Origin: Anastrepha obliqua
Taxonomy: Eukaryota; Arthropoda; Insecta; Diptera; Tephritidae
Direction: 5' to 3'
Assembly (NCBI RefSeq): GCF_027943255.1
Contig: NC_072893.1
Coordinates: forward strand, 96,603,784-96,667,783
Length of the DNA stretch: 64,000 nt
In this document: piece after piece, positions 10,784-21,849 of the stretch
Layout: each line of letters opens with the position of its first letter
How positions within the stretch are numbered: the stretch's first letter is position 1
The notes under the pieces: model-generated
Seen by the model: only the letters and a program-made list of their open reading frames with translations
The model's database searches: none
Told to the model about the DNA's origin: nothing
Translations under genes and position numbers: made by a program

Positions 10784-12010
10784 ATTTAACAAAAACACAA
10801 ACGTTTCCATGTATATAGGAACACCACAATTATTATAGAGGAGAATCTTCCTATTTGTGTAATTTTTGGAACAGTAGCTCTAATTATTTAATATTTTGTT
10901 CGTGTGACCCGCTTCACCTTTGAAAGAAAATAGGAAAAAACTTGGACGTACTGGACTGTCACGGTTCGCTGTCCTTAAATAAATTACGGTTATTTGGTTT
11001 CAAAAAGGCTGTTGGAGAGTGTCATTGGTGAATTAGCAGTAATGCACGAACAAACCAAGATGGAAATGCACATTCCCTTATAAATACAAATAAGTAAATG
11101 CTGACCTCTTCAAGACACTCCCACATAAATTACGTACACTCAAATAATTTTATAATGCTTTAATTGCATTTATTGCAATAGCATTCACAATTGTTTACTA
11201 TTCGAATTGAACTCTTGTTGTTGCGAATTCACACAAATACAATTTATGCCATAATATCAATACGGCTTTAGACCAAAATCAAACCTTAAATCAATTATTA
11301 TCATCCCAGATTCCAAAAGACTTTAAAAATTCATAAGATTACTTTTTCGACAATTTTTAGTATTTTTCCGCCCAAAAGCCAAAGGAATTGTGCAATAACT
11401 GCATAAAAGGAGGAAATATTTCCTTTTCCGATTCCCCTTTTCAATATTTACCTTTTGTCACACATCCCACGAACACATTTAGAGACTTAAGCCACATAGA
11501 TTTCAGCAGTTCAAACGCAATACATTTTTCAGAAAAATGATAGTCAATCTACATATACATACACACAGGTATGCTCGTATTTTTATATATGTACTTGTAT
11601 AACAGAAGCATAGCAGAAGAATTGAATATCGCAATGCCGCTCAAGTCAAGCATTAAAAAGCTACAGTTGCAACAGCAGGTGAAACTCTATGCGTACATTC
11701 ACATACGTATGAATGTCTGCGTATAAATATTGGTCCATGGTGTCATTCTCAAAACACCTGTAGGAAAAAGCATTGCATTCTAACTGGTTTTAAAGGCTAA
11801 GTAATGACTGTAAATTTGTACTAAAAAGTGAAAAGTTATTTTAAAGAAAGTAAAAAGCTTCTTAACAACAACAAATAGTGGAAATAAAATGTATTTCAGT
11901 TATAAAACTTTATGATAGTGTAAATTGTCAAAATTGCCTTTATTGGTTACTTAAAGGACAAAACCCCCTACTAAAACACAGTCCCAAAGTGATGGTTTAT
12001 TGTACATTAT
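10784..12010. other. unassigned intergenic sequence
   Basis: AT-rich with scattered short microsatellite-like text. No gene or repeat family recognised. Confidence 0.5.
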
Positions 12011-12014
12011 CAAG

Positions 12015-12450
12015 CATTTGAATAATTGGACCATATTTTTTTGGGAATCGTCGAGGGCAAGCAATTTGCGTGGACGGTGTCTCTTATCGGCACATGATAA
12101 TAATGAGAGAACATCCTTCCTTCATTACAATAGTTTTAGCAAAAAAGCGCCACGCTACACCCCTAGAGAGAACATTGCAATTCTGCGTAATGTCTTCCCT
12201 AAGAAACTGATAAGCAGTTTCGGTGACATATCCTGGCCAACCAGGTCGCTCGATTTTACCCTATGGACTTTAACTCAAAAGCAAAGTCTAAGAAACAAGC
12301 CCAGCGGCCATATCAGCACTAAAAGAAAATACTGTTCGCGAAGTTAATGGCATCCCGACATGACTTCTCCATCAGGTGCCATGGAGCACGAGGACCAAAT
12401 TCCAAGAGTGTATCCAACGTAACGGTCAACACTTAGAGAAAATAGTATAA
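12015..12450 (+). pseudogene. DD41D-type (rosa-like) transposase relic, C-terminal half
   Basis: A decayed plus-strand reading includes FPKKLISSFGDISWPTRSLD, then ALKENTVREVNGI, then FQECIQRNGQHLEKIV. This matches, segment by segment, the C-terminal half of the element at 19379-20338 (NWPPRSCDITPLD, ALEDNIKEFI, RSRGQHLHEII). Frameshifts occur at about 12180-12330. No terminal repeats found. Confidence 0.7.
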
Positions 12451-12649
12451 AAAAATAAAATCCGCACTTTTCTTCTTTGCAATAGTTATTGAAGTCATTA
12501 TCGAATGTGGTGAATTATCGTGACAAGTTATTTAATAGTAGTTGAGCGCTATCAGATACTAATTAAAAACTCCATTATGCTGATAGGAAGATGGAAACAC
12601 GAGTGGAAACAGAACACAAATCCTATATATAAACCCAGTAGAATCGGCA

Positions 12650-12760
12650 ACCGCTGTAGCCAAACGGGTTGGTGCGTCAGAATCACTCAGGAGTGCGCAG
12701 TTTCGAATATCCGTGCATGAACATCAAATAATAGAAAAAGTTTTTTTCTAATTCCTCAAC
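12650..12760 (+). repeat. tRNA-derived SINE, head fragment
   Basis: GTAGCCAAACGGGTTGGTGC (A box region), then AGTTTCGAATATC (degraded B box), then 'agaaaaagtttttttctaat'. The order matches the main SINE family of this window, with the 3' half absent. Confidence 0.65.
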
Positions 12761-13880
12761 TATTTAGATTCTATATAGAATTTCCTATATAGCCTATATT
12801 AGAACATATGAATTGAGACGGAAAAATAGATGTCGTACGGAAACATTTGATGTGGTAGTCCAAGTGGTTAATGCACCAATACCAGAAAAATAGTTACTGA
12901 ACCGTTTCAGTGCTTATTTGCAAATTAGGTATCCGCCGAAAATTTACTGAGGAAACTCAAACTCCAACCTGACTCAATAGAGTCCTGTCCAGGTAACAGG
13001 TTTGTTAGCGACTTATAAAGCGCCCTTGGAGTAATTGTCACTAGCTATTAATTTCCTTTTAACAGCAGTACCTCACCTGGCTAGCAATATCATATTCTCG
13101 TTATATAAACCTGCGTTGTGACGTGTAAGTTGGACGGTTCAGCGCTGCTCGGGTGACCCAATTTACCGACTGTTAATAACTCTCCTCCTACAATCTAGTA
13201 ATTTAAATTACAAACGTTTTTAGAATGAACTGTTAATCAGTGTAAGCGGTGCCGAGGGTAGGTAAGTCATCTTAATATACGAATTATTTTCGACGAATTT
13301 CTCTTAAATAAACAGTGATTTTTTATCGAATTTAACTAGATGAATGACAAAAATGCCCAGTTTCCAGAATTTTCTCATGTTTCCTTTTTTTCATTTAATG
13401 TTGTGTACATTTTTTGATCGATTTAAGCTTTTTGCACCAAATTTTTTTTAGTGATAAATCCGGAGGCAACCATACTGCCTGAAGTCACCCACATTAAAAG
13501 ACCGTTAGGATTATATCGCAAAGTATTAGTAGAGAGTAGTCTTACCGCTTTGATATGAACTATAAAATTCGTATAATGGTTGAAATCCGAAAAAATCAAA
13601 ATGCCTGACTGGCATTTATCCCACCAAATTAACATTGTGAGTATTTGAGACGCTTGTGTTGTTTCTCAACTATACTCAACCTGTTTTATCAAACGTTTTA
13701 CCCAACAAATTATACAAATTTACGCTTCTGTGGTATTAACTTATTTATGTGCAAATCACAATACCTTATTAGATATTTATATTTAATGATCCATGCCTCC
13801 AAAAGATCAGTTACTTTATAAAAAATATCGTGCTGAGCAACTCAAAGTTGTGAGGTATATAGTATGACTAATTTTGTTAT
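12761..13880. other. unassigned intergenic sequence
   Basis: No recognisable gene. A 70-codon minus-strand frame at 13423-13635 lacks family features. Confidence 0.45.
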
Positions 13881-14432
13881 TAGGTTTGTTCATGTAAAAA
13901 TTATTCGGTAACTTGCCAGTAACTTAATTTCCGAGAATTCTCTCTCAAAGAGGAAGATATCAAAAAAAGTACATAAGCATAAAACCAGTAACAATTTGCA
14001 AGTTTTTTGAAGAACTGATTCAATTGTTGGCAGAAAAAATTAAAAACTAAAAATTTTTCCACTTGAGCTACCTCGTATTAATTTAAAAAAATAATAAACA
14101 ATAATATGCAAAATAATGAGCTTCAGAATTACATGATTTCATTTTGTCCACAATAATCTGTTCAATTTCATCATCGCTGTCAGATGAAGAATATCCCATT
14201 AGCAATTGGAACTCGCAAATTTTAATTGGTGCTTATTTTTACTTTGCGATCAGCTGTTTTTCTCACAAATAAAAATTTATCCAGTAAAAACTTGCAACTT
14301 TTCCTCAAAATGAAAGTAATTTGATTCTCTCACTTTCCCCTACTTTGCAAGTTTTGTGGGTACATGAACACCAACACTTGATAATTTGTAACAATTGTTA
14401 CAAACTACATATTTTCTTCACGAACAGACCTA
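13881..14432. repeat. possible MITE with TAGGTYTGTTC inverted ends
   Basis: TAGGTTTGTTCATGTAAAAA at the left is the imperfect inverted match of the right end (TAGGTCTGTTCGTGAAGAAA on the minus strand). Both halves contain 'ttgcaagttttt' motifs. No clear target duplication was found, so the boundary is tentative. hAT-like by the TAGG start only. Confidence 0.4.
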
Positions 14433-15410
14433 TAATCTCACCCCTCTTTTGATAATACTACTAGCACGACTCCAACTAAATGTAGGAACCAAACTCTTTT
14501 TTTTTTAATATTTAAACAGTTCAATGCATGGTCTTTCAGCTTTTCAGCTTTTATTGAAATACTTTGCATGCGCCTTTGACTTTTATTCCCGAATAATTGC
14601 ATAAGATCAGCTTGATTGAAAAGTCCAATTTACATATCATATCGTACTCGTATCTGACACCCTGTGCATGGCGTTGTGAATGCTTGCTCTACTATACATA
14701 CATACATACTCGTATACACATATTAAAATGCAGAAGAGAATACATGTGCAGATATTCCTCGTATTTTCACAGCATTATTGTATGTAGATTTTCGATTGCC
14801 GATTGCTGATTGTAGCTAAGCACATTCTCATTTCGAATGTGAATCAATTTTATGTGGTATGTTTTTCTAGTCTTTCTAGCTTTCCATGCGTAGTGAAGAA
14901 GTTGTGAAACTTGTAAAAAGGCAGAAAAAAGATTTCCGCTTGCTGGCAATTGAGACCAAATCAATGCATTTACTTAATGCCGATAGCAAAAAAAGTGCTC
15001 TGTTAATATTTTTTAGCACGCCAATGAAACAATGCGGCATACGAATTGGCTTGTGAGTTCTCATATCGGATTTATTTGAAATTGTCGTGCAAATTGACTG
15101 CTAATACGATGGAGAATGGAAAAGAAAATTTGAAAAAGAATCAGAAAAGTATTTATTTTCACACAACTGCGGCCCTTCTACAAGATATCCTAAGACTTGT
15201 GCGCTCTAAACGATTGAATTGTATGGTCAACAATGGCAACATGCAAAGTGTTATGAGCAGATAGTAGATAAAATAAATATACATATCACTATTTTGTAGA
15301 ATTGCACAGCAAACAAGCGGAAAAAGCAGCCTACGCGACACCCACATAAGCTTTATTAGTACTTATTCATAAAAATAGTTCTTCGTTTTCTGATCGCTAT
15401 ACTTTCAAAC
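14433..15410. other. unassigned intergenic sequence
   Basis: Short CATA-type repeats near 14690-14710 and several short open frames; nothing identifiable. Confidence 0.45.
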
Positions 15411-15411
15411 T

Positions 15412-16138
15412 GTTGTACTCGTCGATTGAACTTAGTTCGGTCCAGGTTAGAATACGCGGTACTCGTTTGGAGACCGTATCATGCAGTCTCTGTTAATAGA
15501 CTAGAGTCTCTGCAGAGAGCTTTTGTGCTTTGCTTTGTGCTCGATGAAATTCGTTGATCCTATTCGTTGCTAGTTAATAATTATTAATTTATGGTCCTAC
15601 AATCTAGGCGTGTTCTGTGGTTTATGTATTTTGTCTTTGGTATTAGTGCGGGGTCAATAGATCGTCCGTATCTGCTCAATAAAATTAATTTTATTGTGGG
15701 TTTGGATACGCCTCTTTATGAAATGAATGCTTCTCTTAGGAGGCCGCTAGCTCAATTTAATGCTTATATATACTTCTTCCTTAGACTTTGATTTTTCTTA
15801 TTCTAAGTTTTCTTTAAAGAAGTTTCTTATAAGACTCTTGAGATACGATCTTTCTTTGTATCTATCTTATAGTCTGTAAGCATCCAATGTTTTACATTGC
15901 GACTAGTTACAAAGAAGAATACTATTAACTTGTTTCGAATTTATGGTATGACGTACCTACAACACTTAAGGTGCGATTCTATTTAGTCCATCAAGTCTTT
16001 AGGTTTTTTGAATTTGAATCTTCTTCTTCAATTAGTTGGATTAACAAAAATAGATGCTTCCGTATAGAAGTGTTTTTTAATCTTACATCGTGAGCTTTTT
16101 TGCTGCGTTTTTTTTATTGTAAATAAATAAAATAAAAA
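15412..16138 (+). pseudogene. non-LTR retrotransposon 3' end (CR1/Jockey-like C-terminus)
   Basis: Starts with VRSRLEYAVLVWRPYH, followed by VNRLESLQRAFVL and, after a frameshift, LQSRRVLWFMYFVFGISAGS then IDRPYLLNKINF. This is the usual post-RT tail of CR1/Jockey-group LINEs ('VRS.LEY...W.PY....LE..Q+.F', 'RR......F....+.G.ID...LL..I.F'). A 3' untranslated stretch ends in an A-rich (TAAA)-type tail at about 16116-16138. RT itself is missing, giving a strongly 5'-truncated copy. Confidence 0.75.
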
Positions 16139-16286
16139 GAGGTTGTCTGTAAAGTCGGTTTACTGACGATAGTTTAACGTGACAACGTCATAAGAAAATA
16201 TTGATGGAATGGTTGCAATTTTCAAAACAAAATTTTAATTTTATTTGTTTGATAGATATTTTGTATGGATATAGAGGAGGAGGTAA

Positions 16287-16571
16287 ATGGAATTGCAATG
16301 GGATAGGTCAAGTTACATTTACACAAACGTGAAAAATGACGAAACATTTATCAAATTCATGAAATATATCTTCAATTTCGATTATGCATCAGACGTTAAT
16401 AAGTCAACAACACTAAGAGGCACCATCATCGATTTGCCTTTTTCAAGACACTTTACACTCGAAACACTCCATTTCATTTCCTACTTTTTCTATCATCGTC
16501 CTATTCTCAACAGAGAAATGGTTCATTACCATGCACACAGGAAGAAGGCATATGCAAATACAAGTATGTGA
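16287..16571 (+). CDS. short ORF resembling the end of an EEP-type endonuclease
   Basis: Of 94 codons, the most distinctive part is STTLRGTIIDLPFSRHF followed by SYFFYHRPIL. EEP endonucleases of non-LTR elements and Helentrons end with a 'GT.ID.vFs' strand and a '(S)DHxP' motif. Here the Asp position is Tyr (FYHRP), which would disable catalysis if the alignment is right. The start Met is simply the first available one. It lies between the inverted subterminal repeats. It could also be a chance frame, since I cannot search for homologues. Confidence 0.35.
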   Translation: MELQWDRSSYIYTNVKNDETFIKFMKYIFNFDYASDVNKSTTLRGTIIDLPFSRHFTLETLHFISYFFYHRPILNREMVHYHAHRKKAYANTSM

Positions 16572-16710
16572 ATTTATATACCTACATATGCGCATATACA
16601 TACATACATATGCTCACTCAAGTAGGACAGAGCCAGATGTCGAACGTTGCCGAACGCGGGGGCCGATTGTGCTCTTTGTCGTTCGTTCCGCGCTCTCGCT
16701 TACAGCTCAA
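16544..16710. repeat. direct duplication, copy 1
   Basis: Shares 'gaaggcatatgcaaatac', 'tacatatgcgcatatacat', 'gatgtcgaacgttgccg' and 'gttccgcgct..cgctt.cag' in order with 17018-17168. The copies are about 470 bp apart in the same orientation. Copy 1 carries an extra GC-rich stretch (aacgcgggggccgattg). Confidence 0.85.
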
Positions 16711-17017
16711 TCACATTAGCTTACATTTGCTTGCGTACGGAATAGATTCGTATATTTGATATGTCCTTATGATTTGTATGCATCTTTACATATAGATTTG
16801 TTCTTTTTGAAAATTGTGCGAAAATGTATATGTATATGCATGTTTATATACATATATTAGTATACAACATATCTTATAAGGTATATGGTAAATATTACCA
16901 TACATTTTTTCCTTCATATATAATAAAAAAATTAAATATAATAACATTAAAACAACAGGTAACAAACTTGGTGTTATTTTAAATTCTTCAAGTAAATCAA
17001 ATTAATAATAATCAATA

Positions 17018-17168
17018 AGAAGGCATATGCAAATACCAATACGTGAATTTATATATGTACATATGCGCATATACATACATATATACGCTCACTTAAGTAG
17101 GAGAGAGCAAGATGTCGAACGTTGCCGTTCGTTTGCTTTGTTCGTTCCGCGCTTTCGCTTGCAGTTCA
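17018..17168. repeat. direct duplication, copy 2
   Basis: Second copy of the 16544-16710 block. Contains the palindrome ATATGCGCATAT and leads directly into a minisatellite absent from copy 1. Confidence 0.85.
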
Positions 17169-17170
17169 TT

Positions 17171-17239
17171 CAAGGTAATGGCAATGAGCAAGGTAACGAC
17201 AAATGAGCAAGGTAACACTAATGAGCAAGGTAACGACAC
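17171..17239. repeat. 18-19 bp minisatellite (CAAGGTAAC..AATGAG), about 3.7 units
   Basis: Units start CAAGGTAATGGCAATGAG, CAAGGTAACGACAAATGAG, CAAGGTAACACTAATGAG and CAAGGTAACGACAC. Directly readable. Confidence 0.93.
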
Positions 17240-17300
17240 ATTTTTTCGTGCGTGCAGCCGGCTAAATCGAATTATAAGACGTTATCACGTCAAAAAATTT

Positions 17301-17914
17301 TAAATTAACATTTTCAACTGGAAATATTTGTACACAAGAATATACAAAAGCGGCCAACAGAGCTCAAGAAAATATGTAGTTCAACAGCGCATGAAATACT
17401 CGCAATAATGCTACCACTTAACAGGCTCAACAACAAAAAGTCTGGCTGATGCGCAAAAAGTAGAAACATCAATGAGAATCGCTTGCATTCTTCTAGTTAG
17501 AAACTTAGATACATTCATACATACATAAGTGATGTATATATGTATGCACGTAAACGTGTCTCGTAAGTACTAAAGTAAACAGCTTTAATAGTATTTTGCT
17601 ACTTTTTCGTATTTTCTTGCTACTTCAATGCAGCGCATGGAAAAAATTTTATTACGGAAAAAGTGCTACAATAAAAAGTAATCATTGCCACAACATTGAA
17701 AATTTGTTTAGAAATCTCACAGAATTGGAACTGGAATCTGCACTGGAACGTGCTTTGTCTGGACGGTGAAATGCAATTCTAACAATTTCGTTCTTTCTTT
17801 TTCGTTTTCTTTTTTTTTTTTTTTTGAGTGATTTGTATTGCGTAGTTGTTGGAAATATTTTAAGTGTATTTGCTGTGATACTTTATTTTGTGGTATTTAC
17901 ATATTTATTTATTT
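17301..17914. other. unassigned sequence
   Basis: No open frame or repeat family recognised; short poly-T near 17810-17826. Confidence 0.45.
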
Positions 17915-17916
17915 AT

Positions 17917-18300
17917 TTATATTATTATTATTATTATTATTATTGATTGGTGGTTTGTGCACTGCCACCTGAATAGATCTATTGTGCAGCCATGTAGCCT
18001 ATTCGAAAGTTTTAGGCTATTAATAAATCTTAAAACTGCTGTAGGTTTAATTTCTGCCAGGAGGTTTGGATTTATAGCCCTATTTCCCAGGTAATTTAAT
18101 TTGCGTCGTGCCACTGCTGGGCAGTCGCATAGAACGTGTTCTGCTGTTTCTTGTGCCTCTTTGCAGAGTCTACAAGAATCGTTTTCTATCACACCTACCT
18201 TTTTCACGTGATAATTAAGCTTACAGTGTCCGGTTAGTAGTTCAGTGTAAAATTTTATGTCCTTTCTACTTAGGTTAAGGATTGCTTCTGCCTTTATCCG
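17917..18300 (-). pseudogene. LINE ORF2 C-terminus with zinc-knuckle-like motif
   Basis: The peptide MKKVGVIENDSCRLCKEAQE then TAEHVLCDCPAVARRKL contains the C-x2-C...H-x4-C pattern that closes ORF2 of many I/R1/LOA LINEs, and continues with YLGNRAI. Its end runs into the (TAA)n tail near 17940 (the trailing isoleucines are the tail being translated). Downstream of the RNase H domain on the same strand. Confidence 0.85.
17920..17945. repeat. (ATT)n microsatellite = LINE (TAA)n 3' tail
   Basis: ATT repeats on the plus strand at the exact 3' end of the minus-strand LINE. Interpreted as its tail rather than an independent microsatellite. Confidence 0.85.
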
Positions 18301-18506
18301 TTCTGGATCTATGAGTCTGTTCGATTGCCGAATGTAATCGATTATTATTGAAGTTGTGCTTTACCCCTGTTTGTCCCCTCTTTCACTACAGTGTCCGCAA
18401 TTTCATTCCCTTCGTGCCCCTCATGTCCCGGAACCCACATCAAGGTAACAAAGTTTCTTGATGCTAGGGTGTTGAGAATTTTAAAATATTTCCAGACCAA
18501 CCTTGA

Positions 18507-18854
18507 TTAGAATGAGAAGCTAATCAGCGATTTTAGCGCTGCTTGACTGTCAGAAAAAACGTTAATATTGGCACCGCACGTGCCTCTCCGTAGATATTCT
18601 CTGGCGCACAGCTCTAAGGCGTGGACCTCAGCCTGGAAAATGGAAGTGGTTTTTCCCATTGTATTTAATTTTTTGAAAAGTAGTCCGACAATTCCAGCAC
18701 TACCGTCTTTCATTTTGGACCCATTAGTGAACCACACCTGAGCGCACTGTTTTAGGAATATTTCATTGTTTCTCCACGCTGAGCGGTCACTAATGACCAC
18801 ATTGAATTTCTTGTAGAATTCTAGTTTCCTTTCTTGTCGTGAACTGTCAGGCAT
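18507..18854 (-). pseudogene. LINE RNase H domain, catalytic Asp changed
   Basis: VWFTNGSKMKDGSAGIVGLL is the first RNase H strand. The usual TDGS is TNGS, so the first catalytic Asp is Asn. FQAEVHALELCA keeps the catalytic Glu and INVFSDSQAALKSL keeps the next Asp. The frame breaks after LISFSF near 18507. Between this domain and the C-terminal knuckle (18207) the sequence continues with frameshifts. The protein would degrade the RNA strand during retrotransposition. Confidence 0.85.
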
Positions 18855-18908
18855 GGAGAGTTCCGGATTGAACCCAGAATCCGCACATGTCCCGTAAGAT
18901 TGCTTTCT

Positions 18909-19465
18909 TTAAGATAGAGATAGAGCTGCACTGATTGCCATCTCTTCGGCTACAAGATATAGTCGAATGAGTCCAGTGACCATTCCTAAAGCCGTTGTGG
19001 GGTATGTTCGCATTGCTCCCGTAACGCTCAGACAGGCTGTTCGGTATACCTTGTTAAGTGCTTTCTGAGTCTTAGTTTGGTCTACTTTTGGCCACCATTC
19101 CAGAAAGGCATAGGTGATCATTGGCACGATTATTGTCTTATAAGACCATGCCATCATCTTTGGCCGCATACCCCATGTTACATATATTGCTATCAAGGTT
19201 TTCTTTGTTTCGAGTTGTGTTGAGTTAAGTCGACGTTTCCTAATTTAAGGGTCCCTATACTTAATTTCCTTCTTCAGGTGAAGGGTACCACACAAGTTTT
19301 GTTCGGGGTTAACGAAAGTCCTTTCTCCCGACACCAATTTTGCGAAATGTCGAAAGCTAGTTGCATGCGATCACTTATAAAGGGTGATTTTTTAGCTATT
19401 ACCTTTGTAAACAGTTGGTTTAAACAGCTGACGCACGTTTCGTGTTTTGTTTCACTGTCAAACAT
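18909..19465 (-). pseudogene. LINE reverse transcriptase thumb region
   Basis: First piece (19465-19274): FISDRMQLAFDISQNWCREKG then LSLTPNKTCVVPFT, the post-YADD segment with 'WC...gL..NP.KT..V.FT'. Second piece (19196-18909): WGMRPKMMAWSYKTIIVPMI and SVTGAMRTYPTTALGM, the thumb 'ITGAMRTTPT.AL' motif. A frameshift and short loss lie between them. The DD41D insertion sits immediately upstream (to the right) of 19379, so the first piece begins inside that element and is LINE-derived only from about 19379 down. Confidence 0.82.
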
Positions 19466-20338
19466 CTCCAGTTTGGTCTATAATTTAACCATGAATCGTC
19501 TTACAAACGAACAACGCTTGCAAATCATTGAATTTTATTATAAAAATGCGTGTTTTGTTAAAAAAATTCGAAAAATGTTCGAAAAATTGTGTTCAGCGAC
19601 GAAGCTCATTTTTGGATCAATGGGTATGTAAATAAGCAGAATTTTTATTTTGGAGTGAAGATCAGCCAGAAGAATTGCAAGCGCTACCAATGGATTCAGA
19701 AAAGGTCACAGTTTGGTGCGGTTTATGGGCTAGAGGTATCATTGGACCGTACTTCTTAAAAAGATGTTGCGAATCGTAACGTAACTGTGAATGGTGAGCG
19801 CTACCGTGAAATGATATCCAACTTTTTTTTGCCCAAAATGCAAGAGCTTGACTTGCATGACATGTGATTTCAGCAAGACGGTGCCACATGCCACATGCCA
19901 CACAGCACGCGTAACAATGGACTTGTTGAGAGGCGAGTTCGGTGAACATTTTATTTCACGTTCGGGACCTGTCAATTGGCCACCCAGATCGTGCGACATA
20001 ACGCCTTTAGATAATATTTTGTGGGGCTATGTTCAAGCTCATATCTATTCAGACAAGCGTACTTCAATTAACATTGACATAGCATTGGAAGACAACATTA
20101 AAGAATTTATAATATACATATGTGAGATACCGGCCGAAACATTGGAAAGAGTATGCCAAAATTTGACTAAGCGGATGGACCATTTGAAGCGCAGTCGCGG
20201 TCAACATTTGCATGAAATAATCTTCAAACATTAAATTATATGGACTGTACTATCGATTTAAATAAAAATTGCATGCATTTTTCTGAATTTCAAGTGTGTT
20301 ATTGAAAAACCTTCTATAGCTCTTAAAAAATCACCTTG
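19379..20338 (+). mobile_element. DD41D (rosa-like) ITm transposon nested in the LINE
   Basis: Inverted ends AAGGGTGATTTTTTAGCTAT (left) and AAGGTGATTTTTTAAGAGCT (reverse complement of right), with TA next to each end (19377-19378 and 20339-20340). Length about 960 bp, shortened by deletion in the N-terminal half. It interrupts the LINE between its FADD motif and thumb, so it is younger than that LINE copy. Spacing of catalytic Asp residues (41) marks the DD41D group, first described from Ceratitis rosa. Confidence 0.85.
19491..20234 (+). pseudogene. DD41D transposase, internally deleted and broken
   Basis: Starts MNRLTNEQRLQIIEFYYKNA at 19491 (helix-turn-helix start), then after a deletion SDEAHFWINGYVNKQN near 19605 (first catalytic Asp). 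The WFQQDG segment reads FQQDGATCHTARV near 19865 with its Trp codon changed to TGA. NWPPRSCDITPLD near 19977 carries the third Asp, 41 residues after the second by my count. The frame from about 19848 runs uninterrupted to RSRGQHLHEIIFKH and the stop at 20232-20234. The usual DYFLWG is DNILWG. Confidence 0.85.
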
Positions 20339-20351
20339 TAGTAGAGTCAAC

Positions 20352-20812
20352 TTAGCCTCTAACTATGATGACTAAATCGTCAGCAAAGCCCTCAACTTCG
20401 TATTCGAGATAGTCCAGAGTCTGTAGGAGCTCGGCAATGATCAATAGCCAAAGAAGCGGTGATAAAACACCTTCTTGGAGGCATCCTTTAGTTGACTTGA
20501 CACATAATCTTTTTAGCCCAGTTTCAAAGATTGTCATTCTATTCCTCAGCATATTAAGAACTTTATTTATGATTAGTCTAACTATTTCCTTCCTAACCAA
20601 ACCTTCCTCAGTAGAACGGAAAGAAGCATTGTCGAATGCCCTCGTAATATCAACCGATGTACAGAGGGCAATCTCCTTACCAGCCAACGCCTTTTCGATC
20701 TTAGTCGTAAGGCTATGTATGGCAGTTTCTGTCGACTTGCCTGACTGGTAAGCATATTGTTCAACATGGAGAGGCGAATCTCTAAGATAAGCATATCTAA
20801 TATATTAATCAA
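20352..20812 (-). pseudogene. LINE reverse transcriptase, palm with FADD
   Basis: CTSVDITRAFDNASF gives the first RT catalytic Asp. CLQEGVLSPLLWLLI is the 'PQGGVLSPLLW' turn and GFADDLVIIVRG is the YADD-type catalytic box with Phe. The 20582-20812 frame supplies the preceding segment in another frame. This order and the 'VLSPLLW...ELL' text are typical of I/R1/LOA-type RTs rather than Jockey. Interrupted on the left by the DD41D insertion. Confidence 0.88.
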
Positions 20813-20986
20813 TTAGTTTTTCCATAGCTTTGAGCAGGAAAAAGTTAGGCTTATAGGTCGAAGGGCATTTGGCGTGTGATCCGCCTTTTTGCCTACTTTC
20901 TGAATGAAAGCTACCTTGACTTTACTAAAATTTTTACGCACTATGCCTAATTCCAGGCTTATCCTGAAAATATTTGTCGAAACCGG

Positions 20987-21770
20987 TTATAATACATTCA
21001 CGCCGTGCTGTATTACACACGGATGTATGTTATCAACACCTGGTGATTTGAATGGACTGATGGTGGAGATCGCCCACTTAGTTTTGTTCACTGTAAAAAT
21101 TGTACGACCAAGGGAGAATTCCCTGCGTATAGACATTAAGAACCGGATGTCCCCAGTGTCTTCACTGTCCTCACCCACACTGAAACAGTACGGAAAATGA
21201 GTGTCCAGCAAAAGCTGTACCCCTTTCCTCAAGACTCTACGAAAAACTTCCATTAGCCTTCTTGAGAGTAGAAAGTCCATTTTAGTGATATTTGCTAAGT
21301 GACTTTTGAAGCCTGGTAGCCGCTGGTAGGAATCCAATCTCCTCAAAGTGCTTCCTCCATGAGTCTCTCTTTGATTTTCTTAGCTCCTTGTTGTACGCCG
21401 TTAAGGCACTTCTATAAGAGTCCCAGACTCCAGTTGCCTTGGTGCTATTGAAGAGCTAACAGGCTTTCCTCTGCAGAACTTTCAACTCCTTACTCCACCA
21501 AGGAGAATACCTGGCACGCTTCTTCATAACTAGTTCGCAGTTGTTTTCGAAGGCTACCGTTATTGCATTCTCCAGTTTGTAAACTTCAAAATTAAGTCCA
21601 TGAGAATTAGTGATTCTTCCGCACAGAGTCCCTATATTTTGCTCCAAGTAGAATTGATATAGCGACCAATTGGTCTTTCTAACGTTTCTAATCTGAAAGA
21701 TATCATCAACTTCCCCTATTAGATCAAATCGAATGTACCGATGTTCCGACAAGGAGACTTCATCTAACAT
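20987..21770 (-). pseudogene. LINE ORF2: endonuclease end and RT fingers
   Basis: The right piece (21770-21456) begins LDEVSLSEHRYIRFDLIGEV, the end of the EEP endonuclease with its S-[ED]-H-R motif (usually SDHR; here SEHR), then RNVRKTNWSLY, the linker found before RT. ARYSPWWSKELKVLQR follows. The left piece (21346-20987) holds TISPFKSPGVDNIHP, the RT fingers motif 'm.pfKSPG.DgI.P'. Frameshift and loss occur between 21456 and 21346. Confidence 0.82.
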
Positions 21771-21849
21771 TCTCCAATTCGAAATGCTATTTGATAAAAA
21801 TGCGACTCTCTTCGTCTCAAAATTCGTTCATTGGGCCAGGAAGCTGAAC

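Larger units (their letters stand above)
16139..17300. mobile_element. candidate Helitron/Helentron-like repeat with subterminal inverted repeats
   Basis: A left segment at 16173-16199 (TTTAACGTGACAACGTCATA..) is the imperfect inverted match of 17271-17298 (ATTATAAGACGTTATCACGT..). The interior holds an endonuclease-like peptide (16287-16571), a roughly 160-bp direct duplication and a minisatellite. Helentrons are known for short subterminal inverted repeats, tandem repeats and an EEP endonuclease. No Rep/helicase was found, so this is a hypothesis. Confidence 0.4.

Noticed and set aside
12840..12900. A tRNA-like stretch (tggtagtccaagtggttaat)
   Set aside because: Only an A-box-like string; no B box at proper distance and no stems.
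16531..16759. Short plus-strand frames over the duplicated block
   Set aside because: They translate the TACATA-rich repeat; peptide differs between the two copies and shows no constraint.
17171..17239. CRISPR-like array
   Set aside because: Units are contiguous 18-19 bp tandem repeats without spacers, in insect DNA.
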